A DNA stretch of 64,000 bases, taken from assembly GCA_003988855.1 (NCBI GenBank), contig QYAI01000023.1, positions 221,365 through 285,364 of the forward strand. The letters run 5' to 3'. Both the position numbers and the translations under genes were made by a program. Shown here one piece after another: positions 20,969 through 32,349 of this stretch. Below the pieces are notes generated by a model. It searched no databases. It saw nothing but the letters and a program-made list of their open reading frames with translations, and had not been told where the DNA came from. Each line of letters starts with the position of its first letter. Position 1 is the stretch's first letter. The stretch comes from Arachnopeziza araneosa. Taxonomy: Eukaryota > Ascomycota > Leotiomycetes > Helotiales > Arachnopezizaceae.

Positions 20969-22355
20969 AAGCCTTGGGCGGTGGGCTGTTCGCGGGAGTC
21001 CCAATTCGTGTATATATTTTGACCTCGCGGTCGCAGTTGAGAATAGATTTCTCAGTCTTTATTTGTCGTGTCAGATGAATTTTACTGCCCGCAGTGGTCG
21101 GTGTCGGTGTGTAGGCATGTCCCTGTGGTGTCGTTCGTTCGTGTATGTTTCCAGAGCTCAATTGTCTCAGGTTCGAGTTGAGAATCCTACATCGATGGAG
21201 GAAACGTGGAAGGGACTCCGGGCTGCTCGAACGTGATCGTGCGCGCTGTAGTGAAGACAGCATTTTCGTGATCATAAATAAGGACATGTTAGCGGTGCAA
21301 TCCAACACCGCGGAGACGACATTTGGGTATGAGGGTGGCGACGAATTATCTGATGAGTCTTCGATCCATGATTTTATCGTCACGAAAATTTCTTCCGCTC
21401 TGATACACAAGCGATTGAGCTGAGCCTCGAGGTTGGACGGTGAAAGTGGAGGTGAAGAACCCGGCGATGAGGGAGAGAGGGAGGAGAATTCGAGAAACAT
21501 GTTGTGGAGCTCAGAGAGAACGTTCCAGCAGTGAGTTCGAAGAGTCAGTGACCGCGGCTGTGTGGTGTGGTAAGGGGAAAACTGGCTCGGGCGGGAAGAG
21601 AGATTGCCATCCCGGATAGGAGACGAAGCAAGGTTGGTGGGCTTTGACTGAGTGGCTGAACCGTTGATTGAGTCAGAAGTGCCGAAGGGAATGAAGCACG
21701 ACGTACAATGTAACCTAGCAGCTTGATTCATGATTTGGAGAGATGAGATGAAAGCCAACCTTCTTCGCCAGCCATGGTGAAATATCGATGTCTTTGCCAG
21801 TATTTCCTTCGATACAGGAGAAATACAAGTCCTTCATCAGTATCTGAAGACCTAGATGAAAGTCCGAGGTACAGTGGCATAATCCCATCTCCACGATTCG
21901 AGATTTGGTCTCGCCAAATGAACCACCCCCGTAAGTTCTTACAAAAATACGACCAGCGAGCCTGTGATGCTCTTTCCTTCCCGATCTGCCTCACATACCT
22001 CGCACAAGCCATGCAGCATACGATCTGCTGGAGAAAATAACTTGCATATACTTCGGGGAATTGACATTGGCTCATCTAGACACGCCTCGTGGGATATCTA
22101 GGCGGTTCCCGGACGGCAGGTAAGCATCGCAGGAGAATTGATAGTGATTCATCTAGGATGATGATCTGGCAATTCCAAATTCTTTTTCTCTAACTTGGTG
22201 CTGTTTACAGACGAGATTTCATGAAGTCAAGATAATCCTCTCTACGCACATAATTCTGCGTTCGAGAGACAGATGGATATTTCTGAAAAATACTGCAAAT
22301 TCAATTTCAGCACCGACCGAAATCCCCACCCTACGCCTCATCTGAAGTCTTGAAA
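20969..22355. other. Unresolved region with an unassigned minus-strand ORF
   Basis: A 277-codon minus-strand frame at 20925-21758 overlaps the pseudogene tail. It contains Ser/Pro-rich sequence around a helical stretch (CWNVLSELHNMFLEF, LDCTANMSLFMITKML) that might be the C-terminal part of a fungal regulator. A second minus frame (21728-22075) and a plus frame (21774-22040) cover the upstream part without recognisable domains. No zinc cluster is seen. It may be a decayed gene. Confidence 0.3.
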
Positions 22356-22718
22356 ATGGCTGATATATATCGTTCTGCTGTGGATTCCTTGGTGTGACTT
22401 GGAGAGATAAACGAATACACTGAGCAGGCGATTGAGTTATTAGCTGTGCTTTCTATTCTTCCAGCAGAGGAGCTCAGAAGTGTCGAGTTTTCAGACGTCA
22501 CTTTGGCTGGTGCCATGGCTACAAAGTTTGGTAATTCTATCACTCCGGAGCACTGGGAGGCCCTCGAACAATTCTTCAACCGGATCTGGTTTACTCGTGT
22601 CTGGATCATCCAAGAGATATTATTAGCAAACGCCATCGACGTCGTTTGTGGCACACGGAAGCTCGAATGGACTTGTGTGGTCAGCGTATCGAAATTTATC
22701 AGGAACAGTTCTTGCTAA
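22356..22718 (+). pseudogene. HET-domain gene fragment
   Basis: From ATG 22356 the frame reads ADIYRSAVDSLV, then a TGA at 22395, then LGEINEYTEQAIELL, later FFNRIWFTRVWIIQEILLA and VVCGTRKLEW. This is the second half of a heterokaryon-incompatibility (HET) domain, where W-L-G and W-x-x-R-x-W-x-x-Q-E are conserved. The TGA falls exactly at the W of WLG. Both the N-terminal HET motifs and the usual long C-terminal extension are absent. It is a relic, about 260 bp upstream of an intact HET gene in the same orientation. Confidence 0.72.
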
Positions 22719-22980
22719 GTCGCCGAATCATATTTAGTTGATCGATACTACTATGATACTTGTTCATGTAGATGCTAATACTATGTAAACAAAGGAGCAA
22801 ACTTGGAAGTAATTAAGATACCTTGCGCTTGCTACCAAAGGTAAAGCACGTGATATCCGCTTAACAGGTCACGTCATTGCTGCCTGCCTTTCTGTTGATA
22901 TGGCAGGACATCGTCGAGAAACCTGCAAAGCTACCACCTGTCTATCACATAATTCAAATCAGCACTTCTTAGGCTAAGAT

Positions 22981-25084
22981 ATGTCGAACGGGCAATCTCT
23001 ACAGTCAACACTCATCGAACCAGACTCATGGCAAGCATCTGAGCCTCCCTCCCTTCGCTTCTCCAGTGCGTCACTCTGCACACTCTGCTCAGCTCTAGCC
23101 ATCAAGCTCACAGACTGGCGGTACCAGAGAGGCGCAGTCTTACCGTTCACATACCGTCAAGCCGACACATATGGGGTGTTTGCAGCGCTAGCACATTCAG
23201 CAAGTGCAGGTTGTGAATTCTGCGCATTCATAAGGGCAAGTCTACTTGCCAGATGGACAGAGGCTCCTATTCAGGATAAGGCCGAAGAGTCGATTGGACA
23301 AGCTGTTGTAGTCGAAGTAAATTGGATGAGATTGTCAGGGAAGGCGACGGGAATACAAACGCAAGCCGATGCCACTCGTAACAGTTATCTGCCGATCAAA
23401 GGAAATATGCATGTGAGTATCACAGATGCCTCGTCCAAATCATTAGACCAGTTCAATTTCGAGTTTATGACAGGTCAAGGTACGCTTTCACCACGTAGTC
23501 TTTTATATATCATATTACGGATTTGAATGTTAAACGTACTTGCAACCAGTGCCTCCTGAACGGCTGAGAAGAGAACCTCTTTCAGAACATAACATCACAA
23601 TGATTCATGAGTGGTTGGATGAATGCAATGATAACCATAGCGCCTGTACTCCTAGTCAAGTGCTCTCTCAACCAACTCGCCTTATCGAACTCGAGTCATG
23701 CCACAATCGTTTACGTCTTGTATCCAGTACTCACAGTGATGTCAAATACGCAGCGCTTAGTTACTGCTGGGGCAAGCAAGTAACAAATGCACCTACAACA
23801 AAAGCTAATCTGACTTATCGCCAAGCCGGATTCGAAGAGATGGACCTACCACGAACACTGCAAGATGCTATTCAACTTACTCGCAGCCTAGGTCTGCAAT
23901 ACATCTGGATCGACGCTGTATGTATCATTCAGGATGATTTGAGTGACTGGCAGCAAGAGGCCAAGCTTATGGGTGATATATATGAAAACTCGTTCGTGAC
24001 CATCGTAGCGACAGGCCCAGCATCCGCCACCGAAGGCTTTCTTCACAGACGACCAGTGCAAAGAGCCAGTCTACCAACGACACTTACTGGGCATGGGATA
24101 TCAGAGCAGAATAGAACTCTCATGCATCTCAGGTATCCCAGTCGTGTTAGTCTCTCAGATAGCCTGAGCTCTTCAACCTGGGCTAGCCGGGGCTGGACCT
24201 TCCAAGAACAGCTCTTATCATCGCGGACGCTATATTTCACGAATACTGTTTTCTACTTTGAGTGTCGCTCAGGCCAAAAATTGGACATGACCTATTTATC
24301 ACCATCCATGTTACAGTACAGACTCCCTCCTCCTCTCTGGATACCCTGGCTTCCCCGCCCAGCTAGCAAGACCCCCCAACGCGCAGCCCCTTTTCGCTCA
24401 CTCAGTCCCACTAGCACTGAGCTCAACCGCACACCATATACAAATTGGTACTTTGTCGTAGAAGAGTATACACAACGTCGCCTCACCGTCGCCAGCGACA
24501 GACTCCCCGCACTTGCCGGCCTAGCGCACCGCATGGCCCGTTTTACGAACGACACATACCTGGCTGGGCTTTGGCTGTGCGACATTCCCGCGGGAATCCT
24601 GTGGCGCCCAAAATTGAACCATTCTATGGTGTCCCTAGGGGCGTATCGCGCACCGTCGTGGTCGTGGGCGGCGATGGATGGGGTGCCGGAATGGGATCGG
24701 TACGCAGAGCCACTGGAGCATGTGCTTGAGATTATTTCTGTAGACGGAATAGATTCAATGGAGGGTAGATTGGTAGTTGAGGGCTCCTTGGTGCCAGTTC
24801 AGAAGGTTCTGAATATTGAAGAGCTGCCAGCGGGGATGCCGCGGCTTGTTGATCCGGCGGATTCGGTTGCTGGATGGGCGGAGTTGGACACAAAAACACA
24901 TTTTACAATCGAGAGAGAGATTCAAGCCTTAGCCGTTGCTCGAGAGGTTTCAAATGACAATGATGGACCCTCGGGGCTGCTGGTCGAGTGTATTTCTGAG
25001 GATGTGTATTGCCGTGTTGGTGTATTTAGGTGCAAGTATTCAATGTTTGATAACGTTGAGAAGAGGAAAGTTACGATTGTTTGA
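22981..25084 (+). CDS. HET-domain protein (heterokaryon incompatibility)
   Basis: Exon 1 spans 22981-23479 and exon 2 spans 23550-25084, separated by a 70-nt intron (GTACGC donor, CCAG acceptor, phase 1), giving 677 aa. An N-terminal Cys-containing segment (CTLCSALA, CEFCAF) precedes the HET domain. YAALSYCWG lies at about residues 233-241, followed by LPRTLQDAIQLTRSLG, YIWIDAVCIIQDD, and the QEAKLMGDIYENSFVTI block. The GFLHRRP and WASRGWTFQEQLLSSR motifs that normally follow HET are also present, so the protein is full-length. HET proteins trigger programmed cell death on non-self recognition in filamentous ascomycetes. The partner and trigger are unknown. The codon frame is clean throughout. 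Confidence 0.9.
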
Positions 25085-25298
25085 TTCAAAATCCGAACAG
25101 AGTTAAATTTACTTTTCCCATGTTATAAGCACGAAAGCCATGGGTTAGTCACTTGTATTCCATCTTCATAATATACGATTAATTAGGGAGAGATTGAAGT
25201 CACATCCGCCGATTGTGGATAAAAGCTGCATAAATTTTAGGGTCATGTAGAAATAAAAATTAAGTACAATTCAGAATACAGGGAGAGAAGATATCATA

Positions 25299-26501
25299 CT
25301 AAAACCCCTCCATCGAAATAAAGTCCAATATCTTGGCGTATGCGGCCTTTGCAGTGTAGTGAAAGTTCAGCCCATGGCCAGTTGCAAGAGCAACATAGGT
25401 GGTGCTCGAACTTTTACGATTCGGATAACGCTGCAGCGCCACGACAGACTGATCCATACCCACGGGGTAGAGGCAGTCTCCATCACATTTCGCGAGATCA
25501 TTCTCTCCGTCAACAATCATGACAGCATTTGTATAATTCGTGGCAGTAACACCCAGCTGGCCTTTCGTAAACAGCTCTCCGATGGTGATGGTCTGCTTGG
25601 CCGCATCCGCCGCCTCCACGAGCCGAGGGTCAAAGTTTGGGAGGCGGAAAAAGCAAAACTGGATAGAGATGTCTGTGCTGGGAACGAGATAGCTGTTGGG
25701 AAGGGTTGAGAATTGGGCGGGCACGTTCTGGCTGGCGATGTCGAGATTCAGCGCCGAGAAGAATGGTGCCTGGCCTGCGGTATCGGCGGAATATCCAGTC
25801 AAGATGGTTGCATCCAGATCATTGGGATAGCTAGCGGTCTCGGCAGCGGTGATATCAGAGCCGAATGAATGTCCCACGCCGACAACATTGGTGAACTTCG
25901 TGTTGGAGATTGCCCCAGCTCGGAGCTTGGTGATCAGCTCATGCAAGATACTGACATGAAGTGGTGCTTGCACGATTTGGATTGCGTCTGGATGATCCGA
26001 AAGACCAGTGCCAACGCGATCATACAGAAATGTTGTGTAGCCGGCTCTGGCTGCTGCATCGACATATGAGTACTCGGCAGAATAAAAGTCCCAGTAGCTC
26101 TTCTCAAATCCAACGCCATGAGTCAGGATCTGAACAGTCTTGTCATTGATGACGCCTGTGGATGCGGGAAAGCAGATCTTAGAGTTGACATTGTAAGTCC
26201 CATTGATAGTGACGCTACCAACTTTGACGGTGGTGGTGAGGTTCGAGTTGATCTGGTATAATTCCTGGATGAGATTTGTGACGACGGTCTGGTTGGTGGG
26301 AACTTCATAGTTTAGTATGCTGTTCAGTGACGATGCCTGTACCGGAATGTTCCCTTGTATGCAGGTCGCATAGCCGCCGATAGATGAAACGATGGTAGGG
26401 TTTTGGAATCCAGATTTGTATGCCTTGAAATTGGTATTTGGAAGAGCATTTACCGCAACGGAGGCCGTGAACAGGAACGTAAAAGAGGAGAATGATTTCA
26501 T
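25299..26501 (-). CDS. Secreted alpha/beta hydrolase
   Basis: The chosen ATG at 26501 gives 400 aa with a signal peptide (SFTFLFTASVAVNALP). A longer reading from 26624 would bury it. The alpha/beta hydrolase fold shows THGVGFEKSYWDF (oxyanion region) and YDRVGTGLSDHP. The nucleophile Ser212 is in GVGHSFG, a likely acid is in VDGENDLAKCD near residue 331, and the catalytic His376 is in ATGHGLNF. Several N-glycosylation sites are present. It is likely an extracellular esterase or lipase-like enzyme; substrate unknown. It is convergent with the HET gene, with about 215 bp between stops. Confidence 0.85.
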   Translation of the reverse strand: MKSFSSFTFLFTASVAVNALPNTNFKAYKSGFQNPTIVSSIGGYATCIQGNIPVQASSLNSILNYEVPTNQTVVTNLIQELYQINSNLTTTVKVGSVTINGTYNVNSKICFPASTGVINDKTVQILTHGVGFEKSYWDFYSAEYSYVDAAARAGYTTFLYDRVGTGLSDHPDAIQIVQAPLHVSILHELITKLRAGAISNTKFTNVVGVGHSFGSDITAAETASYPNDLDATILTGYSADTAGQAPFFSALNLDIASQNVPAQFSTLPNSYLVPSTDISIQFCFFRLPNFDPRLVEAADAAKQTITIGELFTKGQLGVTATNYTNAVMIVDGENDLAKCDGDCLYPVGMDQSVVALQRYPNRKSSSTTYVALATGHGLNFHYTAKAAYAKILDFISMEGF

Positions 26502-26940
26502 GATGCTTTGAAGATGGGGCAGCTTTGTAGAACGGAGAAGAATGATGACAATGAATATGAAACAGAACTTACTGCAGCAAGAACACGGCTCCTTTATATA
26601 GCTAACAAGACCGGGAGCAAACACGTAAAAGAAAAAAAAGCTTCAAATAAACAAATTTATTCCCTGGGGTTGCTGTGCAGCTCGCATGGTCGGATTTCGC
26701 ATTCTCGCTTTCCGTATTTCGTAATTTCAAGTGCGGACCAGTTAGCCCAATTTCGCTCCGGCGGAAAATTTCATCGTTGCTGACTCGCTCATGTAGATGA
26801 TGGCACTGTCATCCTTACTTGCTCGCTGCTAAATAACCCTTTTATCCGACAGATGGATGCGACAAATCTTCGATTGGTCATAGAGACTGCTGGCAGATAT
26901 AATATAGCACAGAGGAATTGGGAATATATTTCACAAACAG
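26502..26940. promoter_or_regulatory. Promoter region of the secreted hydrolase and leader of the E-E-P ORF
   Basis: The proximal part should contain the hydrolase promoter. A short plus-strand frame starts at ATG 26853 (MDATNLRLVIETAG). It runs into a stop in the frame adjacent to the following ORF, so it may be the frameshifted 5' end of that ORF. Confidence 0.35.
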
Positions 26941-27690
26941 TTGACACTTACTGCTGGCTCAGTGCTGCGCTCTGATAACATAGTACAAGAATATTTGTCG
27001 TACGTTTGCCAATTAGATTTTAGGACTGCCTGCAGATTATTCAAGAGGGACCTGCTTCCAAATCACTTCTTTCTGCAATGGCTCCAAGAGTTGTGCTGGA
27101 GACGTCCAGCGGACTTCGCGCCGAACTTCGCACCGATCTTTCTCAGGTGCGGAGTTGCAGCATCCGTATCGAGGTATCTGAGCACATTATCAGCATCATC
27201 GAAAGTTTTCAGGCGGCGGGCGGATGGAGACTTCCGCCTTGAATCTCTCCTAGAAACAACTGATTCTCCAGCCTGTCAAGAATCACGAGATGAGATCTAT
27301 GAGCTATCGGAGCTAACGAAAGATATTAAACCGGAGGGTCCCAAATTAGATGATTCAAAAGGGTTGCCGACAGATATCGAGGGACGAACCATCATCTCGA
27401 GTTTTCCATTACCTAGATGGCTCAGTTGGATTTGCATTGGACCAAGACTTTCTGTGTCGTTTGCTAGACTCCGATATTATGGTAACCCGTGCCCAAATGG
27501 TAATGGCATTGTGCTTAATGGTAACGCAATTATAATTGCTGAGCTAGACGAGCAAAAAGAACCAGAAGAGCCAGAAGAGCCAGAAGAACCAGAAGAACCA
27601 GAAGAACCAGAAGAGCCAGAAGAACCAGAAGAACCAGAAGAGCCAGAAGAACCAGAAGAACCAGAAGAACCAGAAGAGCCAGAAGAATAG
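26941..27690 (+). CDS. Hypothetical protein ending in an E-E-P repeat tract; 5' end unresolved
   Basis: An open frame of about 249 codons with no ATG, beginning around a TTG. Its N-terminus may lie in another frame from ATG 26853, or beyond an intron I could not place. The middle contains leucine- and arginine-rich sequence (LSYVCQLDFRTACRLFKRDLLPNHFFLQWLQELC) of unknown type. The last ~45 residues are a near-perfect Glu-Glu-Pro repeat encoded by a 9-bp minisatellite. I recognise no family. It may be a real gene with a polymorphic tail, or a degraded one. Confidence 0.4.
   Translation: MTLTAGSVLRSDNIVQEYLSYVCQLDFRTACRLFKRDLLPNHFFLQWLQELCWRRPADFAPNFAPIFLRCGVAASVSRYLSTLSASSKVFRRRADGDFRLESLLETTDSPACQESRDEIYELSELTKDIKPEGPKLDDSKGLPTDIEGRTIISSFPLPRWLSWICIGPRLSVSFARLRYYGNPCPNGNGIVLNGNAIIIAELDEQKEPEEPEEPEEPEEPEEPEEPEEPEEPEEPEEPEEPEEPEEPEE
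27557..27687 (+). repeat. 9-bp minisatellite encoding E-E-P
   Basis: Roughly fourteen tandem copies of CCAGAAGAR lie in frame, with R alternating between A and G. The array ends just before the stop codon of the hypothetical ORF. Confidence 0.9.
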
Positions 27691-28521
27691 GGAGAGTCCG
27701 GACCCAAGTAAAACAGCTACGTTATAGAAAAACCCCGAATCTCTTTCCGCATAGCTGACAGAAGAAACCTTTCTGACGGAATAAACCTTTGGTTCCAAGC
27801 CTTTATTTTGCTGGAAAGCTTTTGGGGACTTCATCTTTACCAGCACCAATTTCTCCAGCCAACGAGCACCAACAACCAACCACAACCCAATCTCATCACC
27901 CCAATCACGTGGCGTGCATGTGACTCCCCACCTGCATCAGCCCATCCTCGAAACGACTTCCAAGTGCCGTCCAGGTTTCTTCCCGGCAGTACGGCAAAGC
28001 ACTTAGTCACCACGACACCTCGACACCTCACGTCAGCATCCATCCATTCAGCCTCACGATGCCAATACCAATGCCAATGCCAATGCCAATGTCAATGCCA
28101 ATCCCGTCATCTTCATCTTCATTTTCTGCATCGAGACGAGCGCGCACATCCATCCCACTCTCCAGCTGCAGCCAGCCAGCGACACGCAGAGCAAGATTCG
28201 CTTAGCTCGCCTCGCTCGTTACGAGAGAGGGCCAAGCTTCCGTAACCCCAGCAGTGATGCAGCGCAGCGCGCGGTTCAGGATGCCGTCTGCGGCGGGCTT
28301 GGTCACGGTGCCGTTGCGGTCGTTGCGTGGATGGGAGTGAGGAAGTCGGTCGAGGCGATTTGTAAGGCTGGTTGGGGGGTGCGGTGTATAAAAGAGGAGG
28401 AGTTGGTCGGGGAGTTGGGAGTTTCTTCACGTATATACAAAACTACAACATACTTGGAGATAGATCTGTGAGTCGGATTAACTAGAGTTTTGCTCAATAT
28501 AGGCTTTCCAATCAAAACAGA
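27691..28521. other. Intergenic region upstream of the DJ-1-like gene
   Basis: No convincing gene. A CCAATG-type 6-bp repeat runs at about 28056-28100. A TATA-like TATAAAAG at 28387 lies about 135 bp upstream of the ATG at 28522. Confidence 0.45.
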
Positions 28522-29368
28522 ATGTCCAGACCTTCCATTCTCATCGTTCTCTCATCTGCTCCGGCGGGGTGGTATCTGGTATGTGACTCTCTCCGCCGCC
28601 TTTCCGTTCCCTTCGTTGATTCCTTCTCGTTCATCCACATCCCACTCTCTCACACGAACCCTCTATCCTTCCACTCCACTGACCTCCTCCAGCCCGAGTT
28701 CGCCCACCCTTACCAAGTCCTCTCCCCGCACTACGATCTCACCATCGCCTCTCCGCAAGGCGGAGCCACGGTGCTAGACCCCGTCTCGATCGAGCTCTTC
28801 AAGTCCGACGCCTACTGCGTCGAGTTCGCAGCCACGAAACAGAAGACCTGGACCGAGACGGCGAAGCTGGAGACGTTCCTCGGGCGAGCCGAGGAGTTCG
28901 TGGCCATCTTCTACGTCGGCGGTTTCGGACGTATGGCTCTCCCCCTCTCCCACGTGGGGATAGTGCGCTGACATTCACAAAGCCATGTTTGACCTGGTCG
29001 ACAACCCCGTCTCCATCAGGCTCGCCCGGGAATTCTACGACAAGGACCTCATCGTCTCGGCCGTGTGTCACGGGGCTGCGGCGCTCCTCAATGTCACCCT
29101 GGCCGACGGAACGAAGCTGATTGCTGGGGAAACGGTCACCGGTTTCAGTAACGAGGAGGAGATTGCCGTGGATAGAGAGAAGGACATGCCGTTTCATCTT
29201 GAGGATGCGTTGAATAACGCGAGCGGTGGTGGGTATGTGAGGGCGGAAAAGGCCTGGGGTGAGAAGATTGTGGTGAGCAAGACGAAGAAGCTACTCATGG
29301 GTCAGAATCCAGCGAGTGCAAAGCCTTTGGCAGAGGCGTTGGTAAAGAAGATTGAGGAGGGGAAGTGA
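28522..29368 (+). CDS. DJ-1/PfpI family protein, Hsp31-like
   Basis: Three exons: 28522-28578, 28693-28930 and 28983-29368, with introns of 114 and 52 nt, give 226 aa. Exon joins rebuild the family signatures: GWYLPEFAHPY (the conserved Glu), SPQGG, GGFGPMFDL and the nucleophile elbow SAVCHGAAALL with the reactive Cys followed by His. Hsp31-type proteins act as glutathione-independent glyoxalase III or chaperones against methylglyoxal and oxidative stress. The usual GGHG motif here reads GGFG, an uncommon change next to the active site. Length matches the family. It is probably cytosolic since there is no signal peptide. Confidence 0.9.
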
Positions 29369-29621
29369 GTATGAATTCGAAGTTGCACTGACGCGGGAAG
29401 TTTCATATACGGTAAATGTGTTAGAGGAGAATGAATGCGATTGTGGTGTTTTCTTAACATTTCAGTTGCGGCCGTGGCTAGAGAGCATATATACTCAGGT
29501 CGAATGACGAGAGGTATGTGAGAAGCGTCATAACAAATATAGAAATATTCTCAATCCCAAGAAGAAAATAGAAATTCCCCAGATTCTCTACGCGCACTCA
29601 TGATCCACACCCGAAGCGGTT

Positions 29622-31591
29622 TCAACATCCCGAGGGAATCACATCAAGCTTTCCGCGTGCTCCTGCGAGCTCCCTAGACGCGTGATGATTTTGTTCCGTG
29701 ATACCAACCCTTTGCAGAAATTCGTCTTGCATTCCAGGGGACAGGAAGCCATTCCATCCATTCTCAACCGCTTGACGCCAGGACGAGAAAAGCTCTTCGG
29801 CATTAGGGGTGTCTCCATCTCCAAACACATCGAGGTTGAGAGAATGCATATTACCCGTTAAATCTTGGCCCCAAGATGCTTTTGCTACGACGCGGAGACC
29901 GCTTTCATAACTCCCATTCTCACCGTCCTCAAATTTTAGAAAGAAGGCGAGAAGGCCGTCGTCGTCTCCTCGGGGCATGAGAAGAGGAACGAGTCTATCT
30001 CGTATAGGCCTGAGATAGGTGTTCGGTGGTTCATCTAGTTGGCTGGTATCATATCCAGCCAAGTTGTTCTCTAATCGACACATAACCTCTACCGTGTTCG
30101 CAAAAGTATATCCATTCGACAAGCCTTCCCGACCACTCAGCTGCAATGTAGTGATGGTAATCTGTTGCCAAGCAGGGGAGAAACATCGACGACCTCCATG
30201 ATAGAGGAATATTGCGATTCCCATGCTGATAGCATCGCATGGTTTGTAGGGACTTCCTGTTTTCTCGTGATGTCTGATGATGAGACCGGCTGCGATGCAG
30301 AGGTTCTGATACAGCAAGTTGAACATCTCCAACTCGCCAAATTCACCATAGGGATCTGTGGCATTGATCATTGCTAGCACGCCGCCGAGATAGCCGTTGT
30401 ACATGGCAACATTAAGGGCTGCTTCGTTTGATTCAAAGAAATACGCCGGCGGAGGTAGTGCAAGCGCTTCTACTCCCGCTAGATCCGAAGCCCTTAAGCT
30501 ATCCAATCCGTCGAAATCCAAAAATGTTGCCGGTGAGTTTTCTTTCCAGAGCAGCATCTCGGAATAACATCCCAATAATTGATCTCGGGTCGGTCTCTCG
30601 CTTGGTGGACACCAAGGACCCCAAACAATTCGATTCATTTTATTATGTGCACAAACGAGCTGAATGAGCTTGTACCGCTCAGCGGCAACATAGTCCGCCT
30701 GAGTCAGACCGGTGAATTGAAGAGAAGGCCTATTCCAGAACGGGTGTTCTAGGAGTGGTTGGTCCGAAAATTGGATGAATGAGGAGCAAGCATAAGGGAT
30801 CAGGTTTTGAGCAACGAAATCGAGCCTGATCATAGCATCGAGAATCGGGGTCATTTTTGATGTCTCATCTGAAGGCAGACGCTCTTCCGAGGTGCGGAGG
30901 AGATGTATTGCAGCCCACAGATGGCGGAAAGCTCCTTTTGGATTCTCCAAGAAGCACTACGCACATTAGCCCGATGCCACTGTACAGAATCAGGTGATCC
31001 CGTGGATATTCAAACCTCAAAATAAGCCAGAAGCATGAGCACAATCAGCGCAGAGAGCGTCCCGGAGACGGATAAATTCTGGGCCAGGTGATTGGGGAGC
31101 AGTTTAATCGTCTTCCCATAGGCACGGAGGCCAAGGACCTTGAAGCGCGCAGCCTCGGGCCCATTGCCCTCCTGACAGGAGATCAGAGAGGAGCGATGAA
31201 CGGCCCCGATAGCCAAGAGCGTCTCGTAGACCAGATCGACGTCAAAAGACATCTGGGCGACCTGGTCACGCCAGAAAGGCAGATGATCAGAGCGGAACAG
31301 CCGCACGACCGTCGTCGTCACGAAGTGATGGTAGAGCGGGAGCTGCTCCTGGCGGAAGTGCCGGTGTCGATAGGAGAGCTCCGAGATGGAGACTTTGCCC
31401 GGCGAGCTACTGTGCTCGTCGCTGTTCGGGTCACTGTGGACTGAGGGTGGGGCGGAGATCTGGCGCGGTGTGGCATAGCCCTCACATTGGAAGTTGGCGG
31501 TGCGGCAGCGGTTGCAGATGGGCTTCGTCTCGTCGCATTTGACACGGCGCCGTCGACAGGTTGCACATCCTGTGCGAACGCGTCTTTCCAT
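29622..31591 (-). CDS. Zn2Cys6 fungal transcription factor
   Basis: Exon 1 runs 31591-31016 and exon 2 runs 30956-29622, separated by a 59-nt intron (phase 0), giving 636 aa. The N-terminus carries a zinc binuclear cluster with Cys at residues 9, 12, 19, 26, 29 and 36 (TGCATCRRRRVKCDE, CNRCRTANFQC). A linker follows, then a long helical region of the fungal-specific transcription factor type (YFECFLENPKGAFRHLWAA across the intron). It is expected to bind CGG-containing DNA in the nucleus. Neighbours are the DJ-1-like gene (tail to tail, 253 bp apart) and a structural protein gene, which gives no clear target. Confidence 0.9.
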
Positions 31592-32349
31592 GCTTCATTG
31601 TTCGGGTCCTAACAGAGAGCGTCAGAGGCAGGAATCGAGATTCCGACATTGCATCGTTGCTGACTAATCCCATTACTAACTGCGAAGCTGCTTTGCCCTT
31701 GATTGCTGTAAACAACATTTGCTAATAGTAATTCACGACGAGAAAAGCTTTGGGAGTGCATAGGAGTAGACGTTTGTACAGCGGCTAAAGAGAAAAGAGT
31801 CCATGTGCTGCATTATTCTAGCACACAAATCCAAACCTTGGGCTAAACCACAAGGGGAGGCATTCAAATCACAGAAGCGAAGAGTCATTCTGGACAGAAT
31901 CAGAGAGGTTGAATTGTGTTCCATGGTTCCCATTGCATCCCATACCCTAAGCCCTTTGAAAGGGAAAGATTCGCAAGCATGCATCCACCGCACATAACCA
32001 CCCACCAATCTATGCCATGTCTGCACCTGTGAAATGGTCCTTGTTTCCGTCTGCCTCCACATATTCACCGTCCAGAAGGCTGCCTGTCCCTCCCAAAAGA
32101 GGATTCCAGCCTTGTGAAAGAAAACCATGACTCCATGCTGATACCCCATATCATGTGTGTGAAGATAATACTCCACGGCATGGCTAGCAAAAACCAAACG
32201 CCTTGTGTACTGTCTGTCTTGTCTCGTAGCTGTCGTAACTGTGCTAAAAAGGGGGTATTGAAAGTCTGCCGCCCGCCAAAGAATTGAAAAAAAAAGGGGA
32301 TCTGAACTGAAAGTGGAACCGGCCGACCCATCCATCCATCCAATCTATT
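31592..32349. other. Intergenic region with a doubtful minus-strand ORF
   Basis: It includes the promoter of the Zn2Cys6 gene and probably the 3' UTR of the next gene. A 200-codon frame at 31733-32335 (minus) has an even composition but no recognisable domain and ends just before the next gene, so I treat it as chance. Confidence 0.4.

Noticed and set aside
27477..27885. ORFs opposite the E-E-P repeat (SSG and WFF repeats)
   Set aside because: They are only other-frame translations of the 9-bp minisatellite.
31733..32335. 200-codon minus-strand ORF as a gene
   Set aside because: No domain, no supporting context, and it lies in the likely 3' region of the next gene.
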